Shown here piece after piece: positions 12,559-22,039 of a stretch of DNA of 64,000 nucleotides. The position numbers and the translations under genes were made by a program. This DNA is from Rattus norvegicus. Lineage: Eukaryota > Chordata > Mammalia > Rodentia > Muridae. The DNA is taken from assembly GCF_036323735.1 (NCBI RefSeq), contig NC_086021.1, positions 131,895,476-131,959,475 of the forward strand, in the 5' to 3' direction. How positions within the stretch are numbered: position 1 is the stretch's first letter; every line of letters starts with the position of its first letter. Under the pieces are notes generated by a model. It saw nothing but the letters and a program-made list of their open reading frames with translations, ran no database searches and was not told the DNA's origin.

Positions 12559-12740
12559 GTTAAAGATTTATTTATTTTATGTATATAAGTACACTGTGGC
12601 TGTCTTCAGACACATCAGAAGAGGGCATCAGATCTCATTACAGATGGTTGTGAGCCACCATGTGGTTGCTGGGATTTGAACTCAGGACCTTTGGAAGAGC
12701 AGTCAGTGCTCTTAACCAATGAGCCATCTCTCTCCAGCCC
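12559..12740 (-). mobile_element. B2 SINE, carried as a 3' transduction by L1 copy 1
   Basis: The minus strand reads GGCTGGAGAGAGATGGCTCA, a B2 head with the A-box region, then 'aaccacatggtggctcacaacc' and 'tgtgtctgaagacag', and ends in AAATAAATAAATCTTTAAC plus an A8 tail (12551-12558). It has no TSD of its own. In L1 sense, 10 unexplained bases (cctccctcta, 12741-12750) separate it from the L1 poly(A), and it lies inside the L1's outer TSD. The B2 AATAAA signals would have ended the read-through L1 transcript. A later B2 insertion is less likely because the expected B2 TSD is missing. Confidence 0.9.
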
Positions 12741-12763
12741 TAGAGGGAGGTTTTTTTTTTTTT

Positions 12764-13472
12764 ATTAACTTGAGTATTTCTTATATACATTTCAAGTGTT
12801 ATTCCCTTTCCCGGTTTCCAGGCAAACATCCCCCTCCCCCCTCCCCTTCCTTATGGGTGTTCCCCTCCCAACCCTCCCCCCATTGCCGCCCTCCCCCCAT
12901 AGTCTAGTTCACTGGGGGTTCAGTCTTAGCAGGACCCAGGGCTTCCCCTTCCACTGGTGCTCTTACTAGGATATTCATTGCTACCTATGGGGTCAGAGTC
13001 CAGGGTCAGTACATGTATAGTCTTTAGGTAGTGGCTTAGTCCCTGGAAGCTCTGGTTGCTTGGCATTGTTGTACTTTTGGAGGCTCGAGCCCCTTCAAGC
13101 TCTTCCAGTTCTTTCTCTGATTCCTTCAACGGGGGACCTATTCTCAGTTCAGTGTTTTGCTGCTGGCATTCGCCTCTGTATTTGCTATATTCTGGCTGTG
13201 TCTCTCAGGAGCGATCTACATCCGGCTCCTGTCAGTCTGCACTTCTTTGCTTCATCCATCCTGTCTAATTGGGTGGCTGTATATGTATGGGCCACATGTG
13301 GAGCAGGCTCTGACGGGGTGTTCCTTCAGTCTCTGTTTTAATCTTTGCCTCTCCCTTCCCTGCCAAGGGTATTCTTTTTCCTCATTTAAAGAAGGAGTGA
13401 AGCATTCACATTTTGATCATCAGTCTTGAGTTTTGTTTGTTCTAGGGATCTAGGGTAATTCAAGCATTTGGG
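12764..13472 (-). other. 3'UTR of L1 copy 1 with G-rich polypurine tract
   Basis: It lies between the ORF2 stop and the poly(A). The sense strand ends in GTTAATAAAAAA, so the AATAAA signal abuts the tail. The stretch 12828-12898 is C-rich on the plus strand and therefore a G-rich tract with several runs of 4-6 G on the L1 sense strand, a conserved L1 3'UTR feature able to form G-quadruplexes. Confidence 0.9.
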
Positions 13473-16400
13473 CTAATACCCACTTATCAATGAGTGCACA
13501 CCATATATGTCTTTCTGTGATTGGGTTAGCTCACTCAGGATGATATTTTCCAGTTCCAACCATTTGCCTACGAATTTCATAAACTCGTTGTTTTTGATAG
13601 CTGAGAAATATTCCATTGTGTAGATGTACCACTTTTCTGTATCCATTCCTCTGTTGAAGGGCATCTGGGTTCTTTCCAGTTTCTGGCTATTATAAATAAG
13701 GCTGCGATGAACATAGTGGAGCACGTGTCTCTTTTATATGTTGAGGCATCATTCTGGATCCTCAGGCAGTTCAATGTCCAATTTTCTGAGAAACCTCCAG
13801 ACTGATTTCCAGAATAGTTTTACCAGTCTGCAATCCCACCAACAATGGAGGAGTGTTCCTCTTTCTCCACATCCTCGCCAGCATCTGCTGTCACCTGAGT
13901 TTTTGATCTTAGCCATTCTCACTGGTGTGAGGTGAAATCTCAGGATTGTTTTGATTTGCATTTCCCTTATGACTAAAGATGTTGAACATTTCTTTAGGTG
14001 TTTCTCAGCCATTCGGCATTCCTCAGTTGTGAATTCTTTGTTTAGCTCTGAACCCCATTTTTAATAGGGTTATTTGTTTCCCTGCGGTCTAACTTCTTGA
14101 GTTCTTTGTATATTTTGGATATAAGGCCTCTATCTGTTGTAGGATTGGTAAAGATCTTTTCCCAATCTGTTGGTTGCCGTTTTGTCCTAACCACAGTGTC
14201 CTTTGCCTTACAGAAGCTTTGCAGTTTTATGAGATCCCATTTGTCGATTCTTGATCTTAGAGCATAAGCCATTGGTGTTTTGTTCAGGAAATTTTTTCCA
14301 GTGCCCATGTGTTCCAGATGCTTCCCTAGTTTTTCTTCTATTAGTTTGAGTGTGTCTGGTTTGATGTGGAGGTCCTTGATCCACTTGGACTTAAGCTTTG
14401 TACAGGGTGATAAGCATGGATCGATCTGCATTCTTCTACATGTTGCCCTCCAGTTGAACCAGCACCATTTGCTGAAAATGCTATCTTTTTTCCATTGGAT
14501 GGTTTTGGCTCCTTTGTCAAAAATCAAGTGACCATAGGTGTGTGGGTTCATTTCTGGGTCTTCAATTCTATTCCATTGGTCTATCTGTCTGTCTCTGTAC
14601 CAATACCATGCAGTTTTTATCACTATTGCTCTGTAATACTGCTTGAGTTCAGGGATAGTGATTCCCCCTGAAGTCCTTTTATTGTTGAGGATAGCTTTAG
14701 CTATCCTGGGTTTTTTGTTATTCCAGATGAATTTGCAAATTGTTCTGTCTAACTCTTTGAAGAATTGGATTGGTATTTTGATGGGGATTGCATTGAATCT
14801 GTAGATTGCTTTTGGTAAAATGGCCATTTTTACTATATTAATCCTGCCAATCCATGAGCATGGGAGATCTTTCCATCTTCTGAGGTCTTCTTCGATTTCT
14901 TTCCTCAGTGTCTTGAAGTTCTTATTGTACAGATCTTTTACTTGCTTGGTTAAAGTCACACCGAGGTACTTTATATTATTTGGGTCTATTATGAAGGGTG
15001 TCGTTTCCCTAATTTCTTTCTCGGCTTGTTTCTCTTTTGTATAGAGGAAGGCAACTGATTTATTTGAGTTAATTTTATACCCAGCCACTTTGCTGAAGTT
15101 GTTTATCAGCTTTAGTAGTTCTCTGGTGGAACTTTTGGGATCACTTAAATATACTATCATGTCATCTGCAAATAGTGATATTTTGACCTCTTCTTTTCCG
15201 ATCTGTATCCCTTTGATCTCCTTTTGTTGTCTGATTGCTCTGGCTAGAACTTCAAGAACTATATTGAATAAGTAGGGAGAGAGTGGGCAGCCTTGTCTAG
15301 TCCCTGATTTTAGTGGGATTGCTTCAAGTTTCTCTCCATTTAGTTTAATGTTAGCAACTGGTTTGCTGTATATGGCTTTTACTATGTTTAGGTATGGGCC
15401 TTGAATTCCTATTCTTTCCAGGACTTTTATCATGAAGGGGTGTTGAATTTTGTCAAATGCTTTCTCAGCATCTAATGAAATGATCATGTGGTTCTGTTCT
15501 TTCAGTTTGTTTATATAATGGATCACGTTGATGGTTTTCCGTATATTAAACCATCCCTGCATGCCTGGGATGAAGCCTACTTGATCATGGTGGATGATTG
15601 TTTTGATGTGCTCTTGAATTCGGTTTGCCAGAATTTTATTGAGTATTTTTGCGTCGATATTCATAAGGGAAATTGGTCTGAAGTTCTCTTTCTTTGTTGT
15701 GTCTTTGTGTGGTTTAGGTATAAGAGTAATTGTGGCTTCGTAGAAGGAATTCGGTAGGGCTCCATCTGTTTCAATTTTGTGGAATAGTTTGGATAATATT
15801 GGTATGAGGTCTTCTATGAAGGTTTGATAGAATTCTGCACTAAACCCGTCTGGACCTGGGCTCTTTTTGGTTGGGAGACCTTTAATGACTGCTTCTATTT
15901 CCTTAGGAGTTATGGGGTTGTTTAACTGGTTTATCTGTTCCTGATTTAACTTCGATACCTGGTATCTGTCTAGGAAATTGTCCATTTCCTGAAGATTTTC
16001 AAGTTTTGTTGAATATAGGTTTTTATAGTAAGATCTGATGATTTTTTGAATTTCCTCCGAATCTGTAGTTATGTCTCCCTTTTCATTTCTGATTTTGTTA
16101 ATTTGGACGCACTCTCTGTGTCCTCTCGTTAGTCTGGCTAAGGGTTTTTCTATCTTGTTGATTTTCTCAAAGAACCAACTTTTGGTTCTGTTGATTCTTT
16201 CTATGGTCGTTTTGTTTCTACTTGGTTGATTTCAGCTCTGAGTTTGATTATTTCCTGCCTTCTACTCCTCCTGGGTGTATTTGCTTCTTTTTGTTCTAGA
16301 GCTTTTAGGTGTGCTGTCAAGCTGCTGACATATGCTCTTTCCTGTTTCTTTCTGCAGGCACTCAGCGCTATGAGTTTTCCTCTTAGCACAGCTTTCATTG

Positions 16401-17305
16401 TGTCCCATAAGTTTGGGTATGTTGTACCTTCATTTTCATTAAATTCTAAAAAGTTTTTAATTTCTTTCTTTATTTCTTCCTTGACCAGGTTATCATTGAG
16501 TAGAGCATTGTTCAATTTCCACGTATATGTGGGCATTCTTCCCTTATTGTTATTGAAGACCAGTTTTAGGCCGTGGTGGTCCGATAGCACGCATGGGATT
16601 ATTTCTATCTTTCTGTACCTGTTGAGGCCCGTTTTTTGACCAATTATATGGTCAATTTTGGAGAAAGTACCATGAGGAGCTGAGAAGAAGGTATATCCTT
16701 TTGCTTTAGGATAGAATGTTCTATAAATATCCGTTAAGTCCATTTGGCCCATGACTTCTCTTAGTCTGTCGACATCACTGTTCAATTTCTGTTTCCATGA
16801 TCTATCCATTGATGAGAGTGGGGTGTTGAAATCTCCCACTATTATTGTGTGAGGTGCAATGTGTGTTTTGAGCTTTAGTAAGGTTTCTTTTACGTATGTA
16901 GGTGCCCTTGTATTTGGGGCATAGATATTTAGGATTGAGAGTTCATCTTGGTGGATTTTTCCTTTGATGAATATGAAGTGTCCTTCCTTATCTTTTTTGA
17001 TGACTTTTAGTTGGAAATTGATTTTATTTGATATTAGAATGGCTACTCCAGCTTGCTTCTTCTGACCATTTGCTTGGAAAGTTGTTTTCCAGCCTTTCAC
17101 TCTGAGGTAGTGTCTGTCTTTGTCTCTGAGGTGTGTTTCCTGTAGGCAGCAGAATGCAGGGTCCTCGTTGCGTATCCAGTTTGTTAATCTATGTCTTTTT
17201 ATTGGGGAGTTGAGGCCATTGATATTGAGAGATATTAAGGAATAGTGATTATTGCTTCCCGTTATATTCATATTTGGATGTGAGGTTATGTTTGTGTGCT
17301 TTCAT
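13473..17305 (-). pseudogene. L1 ORF2 (endonuclease / reverse transcriptase), frameshifted
   Basis: This is the counterpart of the intact 1286-codon ORF2 of copy 2. Alignment by eye shows an extra G near 17277 that puts the first ATG out of frame, a 1-base loss near 16206, a 1-base loss in a T run near 14058 (T5 versus T6), a 26-bp deletion near 13749-13756 and a 1-base loss near 13632. Two long remnants stay open. 16201-17271 (356 codons) carries the APE-type endonuclease, with LNINGLN, QETHL, GDFNTPLS and SDHHG. 14042-15985 (647 codons) carries the reverse transcriptase with SLFADDMIVYL. The Cys-rich C-terminus survives in a third frame (13749-14012). The sequence is otherwise so similar to copy 2 that decay is recent. 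Confidence 0.96.
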
Positions 17306-17330
17306 TCTCTTTGTTTTGTTGCCAAGACGA

Positions 17331-18518
17331 TTAGTTTCTTGCTTCTTCTAGGTTATAGCTTGCCTCCTTATGTTGGGCTTTACCATTTATTATCCTTTGT
17401 AGTGCTGGATTTGTAGAAAGATATTGTGTAAATTTGGTTTTGTCATGGAATATCTTGGTTTCTCCATCAATGTTAATTGAGAGTTTTGCTGGATACAGTA
17501 ACCTGGGCTGGCATTTGTGTTCTCTTAGGGTATGTATGACATCAGTCCAGGATCTTCTGGCCTTCATAATTTCTGGCGAGAAGTCTGGTGTGATTCTGAT
17601 AGGTCTCCCTTTATATGTTACTTGACCTTTTTCCCTTACTGCTTTTAATATTCTTTCTTTATTTTGTGCGTTTGATGTTTTGACTATTATGTGACGGGAG
17701 GTGTTTCTTTTCTGGTCCAATCTATTTGGAGTTCTGTAGGCTTCTTGTATGTCTATGGGTATCTCTTTTTTTAGGTTAGGGAAGTTTTCTTCTATGATTT
17801 TGTTGAAGATATTTACTGGTCCTTTGAGCTGGGAGTCTTCACTCTCTTCTATACCTATTATCCTTAGGTTTGATCTTCTCATTGAGTCCTGGATTTCCTG
17901 TATGTTTTGGACCAGTAGCTTTTTCTGCTTTACATTATCTTTGACAGTTGAGTCAATGATTTCTATGGAATCTTCTGCTCCTGAGATTCTCTCTTCCATC
18001 TCTTGTATTCTGTTGGTGAAGCTTGTATCTACAGCTCCTTGTCTCTTCTTTTGGTTTTCTATATCCAGGGTTGTTTCCATGTGTTCTTTCTTGATTGCTT
18101 CTATTTCCATTTTTAATTCCTTCAACTGTTTGATTGTGTTTTCCTGGAATTCTTTCAGGGATTTTTGTGTCTCCTCTCTATGGGCTTCTACGTGTTTATT
18201 TATGTTTTCCTGGAATTCTTTCAGGGATTTTTGTGTCTCCTCTCTATGGGCTTCTACTTGTTTATTTATGTTTTCCTGGAATTCTTTCAGGCATTTTTGC
18301 GATTCCTCTCTGTAGGCTTCTACTTGTTCTCTAAGGGAGTTCTTCACGTCTTTCCTGAAGTCCTCCAGCATCATGATCAAAAATGATTTTGAAACTAGAT
18401 CTTGCTTTTCTGGTGTGTTTGGATATTCCATGTTTGTTTTGATGGGAGAATTGGGCTCCGATGGTGCCATGTAGTCTTGGTTTCTGTTGCTTGGGTTCCT
18501 GAGCTTGCCTCTCGCCAT
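17331..18518 (-). CDS. L1 ORF1 protein, intact, long coiled-coil variant (395 aa)
   Basis: This is the L1 RNA-binding chaperone that trimerises and coats L1 RNA in the ribonucleoprotein particle. The ATG start (MARGKLRNPSNRNQDY) follows the 5'UTR. A basic N-terminus is followed by a long coiled coil (about residues 50-180) rich in Glu, Lys and Gln, then the RRM-type domain (LRIIGIEESEDS, about residue 215 on) and the C-terminal domain (QPRLLYPAKLSINIDGETK). It is 38 residues longer than the ORF1 of copy 2, because three 22-residue coiled-coil units (66 bp each) stand where copy 2 has one plus a diverged stub. The frame is fully open. A protein may be made, but its own ORF2 is dead. Confidence 0.96.
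   Translation of the reverse strand: MARGKLRNPSNRNQDYMAPSEPNSPIKTNMEYPNTPEKQDLVSKSFLIMMLEDFRKDVKNSLREQVEAYREESQKCLKEFQENINKQVEAHREETQKSLKEFQENINKHVEAHREETQKSLKEFQENTIKQLKELKMEIEAIKKEHMETTLDIENQKKRQGAVDTSFTNRIQEMEERISGAEDSIEIIDSTVKDNVKQKKLLVQNIQEIQDSMRRSNLRIIGIEESEDSQLKGPVNIFNKIIEENFPNLKKEIPIDIQEAYRTPNRLDQKRNTSRHIIVKTSNAQNKERILKAVREKGQVTYKGRPIRITPDFSPEIMKARRSWTDVIHTLREHKCQPRLLYPAKLSINIDGETKIFHDKTKFTQYLSTNPALQRIINGKAQHKEASYNLEEARN
18139..18336 (-). repeat. Three 66-bp repeats in ORF1 (length-polymorphic region)
   Basis: The units 18139-18204, 18205-18270 and 18271-18336 each start TTTTCCTGGAATTCTTTCAGG on the plus strand and each encode a 22-residue heptad-compatible block of the type VEAHREETQKSLKEFQENI. 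The first two are nearly identical and the third is more diverged. It corresponds to the length polymorphism region known in rodent L1 ORF1. Units of 66 bp keep the frame. Confidence 0.95.
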
Positions 18519-19069
18519 CAGATTATCTCTAGTGTTACTTTGTTCTGCTATTTCTGACAGTGGCTAGACTGTCCTATAAGCCTGTGTGTCAGGAGTGCTG
18601 TAGACCTGTTTTCCTCTCTTTCAGTCAGTTATGGGGACAGAGTGTTCTGCTTTCGGGCGTGTAGTTTTTCCTCTCTACAGGTCTTCAGCTGTTCCTGTGG
18701 GCCTGTGTCTTGAGTTCACCAGGCAGCTTTCTTGCAGCAGAAAATTTGGTCTTACCTGTGGTCCCGAGGCTCAAGTTCGCTCGTGGGGTGCTGCCCACGG
18801 GCTCTCTGCAGCGGCAGCAACCAGGAAGACCTGTGCCGCCCCTTCCAGGAGCTTCAGTGCACCAGGGTTCCAGATGGCCTTAGGTGTTTTCCTCTGGCGT
18901 CCGAGATGTATGTACAGAGAGCAGTCTCTTCTGGTTTCCCAGGCTTGTCTGCCTGTCTGAAGGTTTAGCTCTCCCTCCCACGGGATTTGGGTGCAGAGAA
19001 CTGTTTATCCGGTCTGTTTCCTTCAGGTTCTGGTGGTGTCTCAGGCAGGGGTCCTGCCGCTCCTGGGCC
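18519..19069 (-). promoter_or_regulatory. Partial 5'UTR/promoter of L1 copy 1
   Basis: GC-rich sequence upstream of ORF1, matching 29737-30290 of copy 2. It contains the linker next to ORF1 and about 350 bp of the 608-bp promoter unit seen in copy 2, and it ends at TCCTGGGCC against the TSD. It may have weakened promoter function. Confidence 0.85.
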
Positions 19070-19084
19070 AATCCATATACTGTT
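19070..19084. repeat. Right TSD of L1 copy 1 plus B2
   Basis: An exact copy of the 15-mer at 12538-12552. It marks the true 5' junction of L1 copy 1. Confidence 0.93.
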
Positions 19085-19661
19085 AATTGACTTAGTGATA
19101 GAAGGATTGCAAGATTGGTTTACATTTCAAATCACACATCGTGTTGATTACAAACTATGTAGAAAGGAGAGATGGCGTCCATTGCAATGAGAAGTGGGGA
19201 AGGACAAAGCTGTTCCGTGATGTGGGGAGAAATGGAGGTGTGGAGAGAAATGGGGCTGTAATGTGGCCTGGAAATGTGTGCTATGATGGGATTGGAGACT
19301 AGGTTTGACTACAGATGCTTATGTTGGGAGAGATGTCAAATTTCTGATGTAGACTTTTAGGTCTGTGCTTGTTTGAATAGATTTGACTTATTTTAATATA
19401 ATCATTATTTATTTCAAGTGGTTCAATGGTTTCTTCAAACCTGTCTCCGTGTTCACTCAGAGATTATTTCACAGGAAGTTTCAGGAAGGAAGTCCTAAAG
19501 GGATTCCACTGGAGGAAAAATAATCTTTTAAATGCATGTAAGTGTTGCTAGTGATTTGTAACATGAAGTATGTAGTCTCTAGATAGTGACAGTGAGTGTA
19601 GATATGTGTATAATTGGGAGCTGGAAGAGACCAGCACTTGCTAGCATGATCTCTTCCTTAG
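19085..19661. other. Unique stretch, nothing recognised
   Basis: Host sequence continuing from the L1 copy 1 insertion site. No gene or repeat family was recognised. Confidence 0.55.
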
Positions 19662-19895
19662 CATCTCGCCATCTTGTTTTTTGATATAGGTCTTCCCCTA
19701 ACCCTGGCTCTGATTTAGCTAGACTAGCTGACTAGCAAAGCCCAGAGATCCTCTTATTTCTGTATACCCCATGCTGAGGCTAAGGTTACATAAAGCCCAC
19801 CTGACTTTTGCATCACTGGTGCTGGCGCTTGAACTGCACTCCTCATGCTTATGTAAGGGAAACACCAATGAGCCTACTCCCCAGCCACAATCATG
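19662..19895 (-). mobile_element. B4 SINE, antisense
   Basis: The plus strand reads as the antisense of B4 (ID/tRNA head fused to a B1-like body): 'gatataggtct', 'tagctagactagctgactagc', 'cccagagatcctc', 'gcgcttgaactgcactcctcatgctt' and, at the right end, 'gagcctactccccagcc'. It is diverged and old. Confidence 0.8.
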
Positions 19896-21549
19896 ACAGT
19901 AAATCTTATGAAGATCTACTGTCTACTGAAATGCTTTTTCTCAATTATCCTTTATCCTAGTCTTTTGGGAGTAAAATTATCTGAATATTATCTATCATAA
20001 TAAATCGCATCACTTGTCTGTGGAGGTCAAAATAAGGATGTAGGTGTCTACCTGTACTTAATCTGCAGAACCTGAAAACAGATTAGTAAGCTAGTTCCTC
20101 TGTTGACACCTTTTCTTTCAGAATGTCACAGAAACATCTCTCCTGGTGGCTATGGGTATAGTTGAACACATGACTTGTTACTTGATCAGTGTTGGTTATC
20201 TCATATGCTCCTTAATTCCTTGGCTAACACTCTGAAAAGAGTAATAACAGTTCAGTTCATACTTGTAGATCAACAAAGTGGCCTAGCACCTTGATTGGAG
20301 TTCCAGGGGTGTTTGCCAAGTCATTAGGAAGCCCCCTGTCATGCTACAGCCTATTCAAGGTTCCTACCAGCAGATACCCTTAGAACTTGACTTTTGCTGC
20401 ATCTTCTAAATTATTTTCTGTTCATGCTGAGATCTGCCCTCCTGTTTAGGAATTGACAAGGATGCACATTGTGTTCTCTTCTATTCTGTGAATTTATCTA
20501 GGAATTAAGAATTAGTTGCACCTGCACCCAATCTGACAGCCTGTGTGAGGGTAAGCATGTTTTTAAGGATTTGGGAGAAATTACTCAATGACTGCCCAAG
20601 ATACACAGCAGCCATTTTAATACCCTTATCCTGTCAGTGTTCACCTCTTGATTCTCCAATATAATCCAACTGGAGCCAATGGGGCATCACGGGAGAGCAT
20701 TGAATGCAAATCTGACAGGCGGGACTCATGAAATTTTGCATATATTTTGATTCAATCAGCTCCAGAATCACTTTTGTAGCATCAGCATAGTGATATTTAC
20801 CCTAAAGTGGAAAAAATGCATTTCCATTTCTTTACAAGTAAATATTATTTTTTTGATTTGAAAATTTAAATCTTTATACTTTGACTTTGGGTTTCACTAA
20901 AATTACAGAAAGGGGAGTGAAAAAAATCTATATATAGCCTTTTCTTTCACACAGCAGTTAACAAAAGCCAAGAAATACCCCAGGCTGTTCACATTTCTCC
21001 CTTGACTATAGGAGAGCTCTTCCATAAGTTTTATCCTCTGCATGAAGCAAACCAAATGCCTCTAGCTGCCAAAGCCACGGGAGGTAACTCCTGGCAATGG
21101 CCCTTAATTATGGAGCTACTGTCGATGATTCTGCTATTTCCTAGAGCTCTCTTTGAGGAGATAGTCCATTTTGCCACAGTACATCAGGCTTTTATCCAAA
21201 AAGGCCCCTTACTGGGCGCTGCTAATCAGGAGGCTGGGTACCACTTCTGTACTCTCAGAGCTCTAAGTACAGTGCTATCCTAACCTTTCAGTGTTGAGCT
21301 AAAGGTATAACTGTAAATGCAGCTGACAAAATTCATTGTTGTTGAATCTCTACTAGGTTTCCTTCCCAACACTATTGCTCTCTGACAAAACTGTATCATT
21401 TCACGGGTTAAACAACAGCTTTGGTCCCTGGGACTTTTTGTCTTTAGCTGTAGGTATGTGTGTGTGAAGCTGAACGTGTATGTGTGTTGTAGAGGCCAGA
21501 GATCAACTTTGGATGCTGTTGCTCTGCTACTGACTCCGTAATTTTTTGA
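19896..21549. other. Unique stretch, no gene recognised
   Basis: Mostly unique sequence. A frame at 21002-21283 (93 codons, plus strand) has no recognised domain and no splice or promoter context. The block 20940-21290 is low in repeats and may be conserved, but this cannot be judged here. Confidence 0.5.
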
Positions 21550-21561
21550 GGGGGGGGGGGG
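21550..21561. repeat. Poly(G) run
   Basis: Twelve consecutive G on the plus strand, directly followed by CGCC. Runs of this length are prone to slippage and to sequencing error. Confidence 0.95.
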
Positions 21562-21589
21562 CGCCTCTCACTTGGCCTGGACCTTGCCA

Positions 21590-21750
21590 GCCAGTATCTG
21601 CTGCTCTAAATACCTGCGTTGAGTGGTGCATGTGAAGGTGCTTGCCTCTAAACCTGATGACCTGACTTGTCCCCAGGAGTTACACAATAGAGGGAGAGAA
21701 CTGACTCTCAAATGGTATCTTCTGAATTCTCCACCCCATATCATGGTGCA
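21590..21750 (+). mobile_element. tRNA-derived rodent SINE (B3/B4-like)
   Basis: The blocks 'ggtgcttgcctctaaacctgatgacctga', 'agggagagaactgactc' and 'tcttctgaattctcca' are diagnostic of rodent tRNA-derived SINEs whose tail often becomes a CA array, as happens here. The subfamily is not certain. Confidence 0.55.
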
Positions 21751-21925
21751 CATACAAACACACACACACACACACACACATACACACACAGACACACAAA
21801 CACATACACACACAGAGACACACACACAGACACAGACACACACATACACACACACATACACACATACACACACATACACACACATGCACACACACATACA
21901 CATACATACACACACACGGACACAC
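21751..21925. repeat. Imperfect (CA)n array, about 175 bp
   Basis: CA dinucleotides interrupted by GACACA, TACACA and TGCACA variants. It gives long but meaningless His/Thr-rich or Cys/Val-rich frames on both strands. It lies at the tail of the SINE on its left. Confidence 0.95.
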
Positions 21926-22039
21926 AAATAAACATGTAAATTCTGTGTTCTTTATCTATTCATCTTTTTCCTGAGTCTCAACACCCAGAAAAAAATGGGG
22001 TACTTTTTTCTGTCTCCATAATTTTGCTTTTGCTGCAAT

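Larger units (their letters stand above)
12751..19069 (-). mobile_element. L1_Rn copy 1, near full length, ORF2 disabled
   Basis: A minus-strand LINE-1 with, in sense order, a 5'UTR part (18519-19069), ORF1 (17331-18518), a 25-bp spacer, a broken ORF2 (13473-17305), a 3'UTR (12764-13472) and a poly(A) seen as T13 at 12751-12763. It is nearly identical by eye to copy 2 (24048-30869). The 5' end stops inside the promoter unit, at the sequence equivalent to about 30290 of copy 2, directly against the TSD. It cannot mobilise on its own because ORF2 has several frameshifts, but ORF1 is open. Confidence 0.97.

Noticed and set aside
12559..12740. Ordinary later insertion of the B2 into the L1 poly(A) tail
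   Set aside because: That would need a TSD around the B2. Instead ten non-A bases stand between the L1 tail and the B2 head, and the only TSD lies outside both. It is kept as the main alternative to 3' transduction.
12719..13429. Plus-strand frames of 60-93 codons near the L1 3' ends (also 24360-24733 and 41044-41670)
   Set aside because: They are antisense of the L1 3'UTR, shared only because the L1 copies are shared.
16226..18386. Plus-strand frames of 137-189 codons opposite L1 ORF1 and ORF2 (also 27403-29515)
   Set aside because: They are antisense shadows of the L1 ORFs. Their presence in both copies follows from the near-identity of the copies.
21002..21283. 93-codon plus-strand frame as a host gene
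   Set aside because: There is no recognisable domain, no Kozak-type or splice context, and ordinary base composition. Chance frames of this length are expected in 64 kb.
21568..21939. Open frames of 60-120 codons on both strands rich in Cys/Val or His/Thr
   Set aside because: They are translations of the (CA)n/(TG)n array. The same effect is seen at 40139-40760, 41044-41388, 49902-50446 and 54268-54639.
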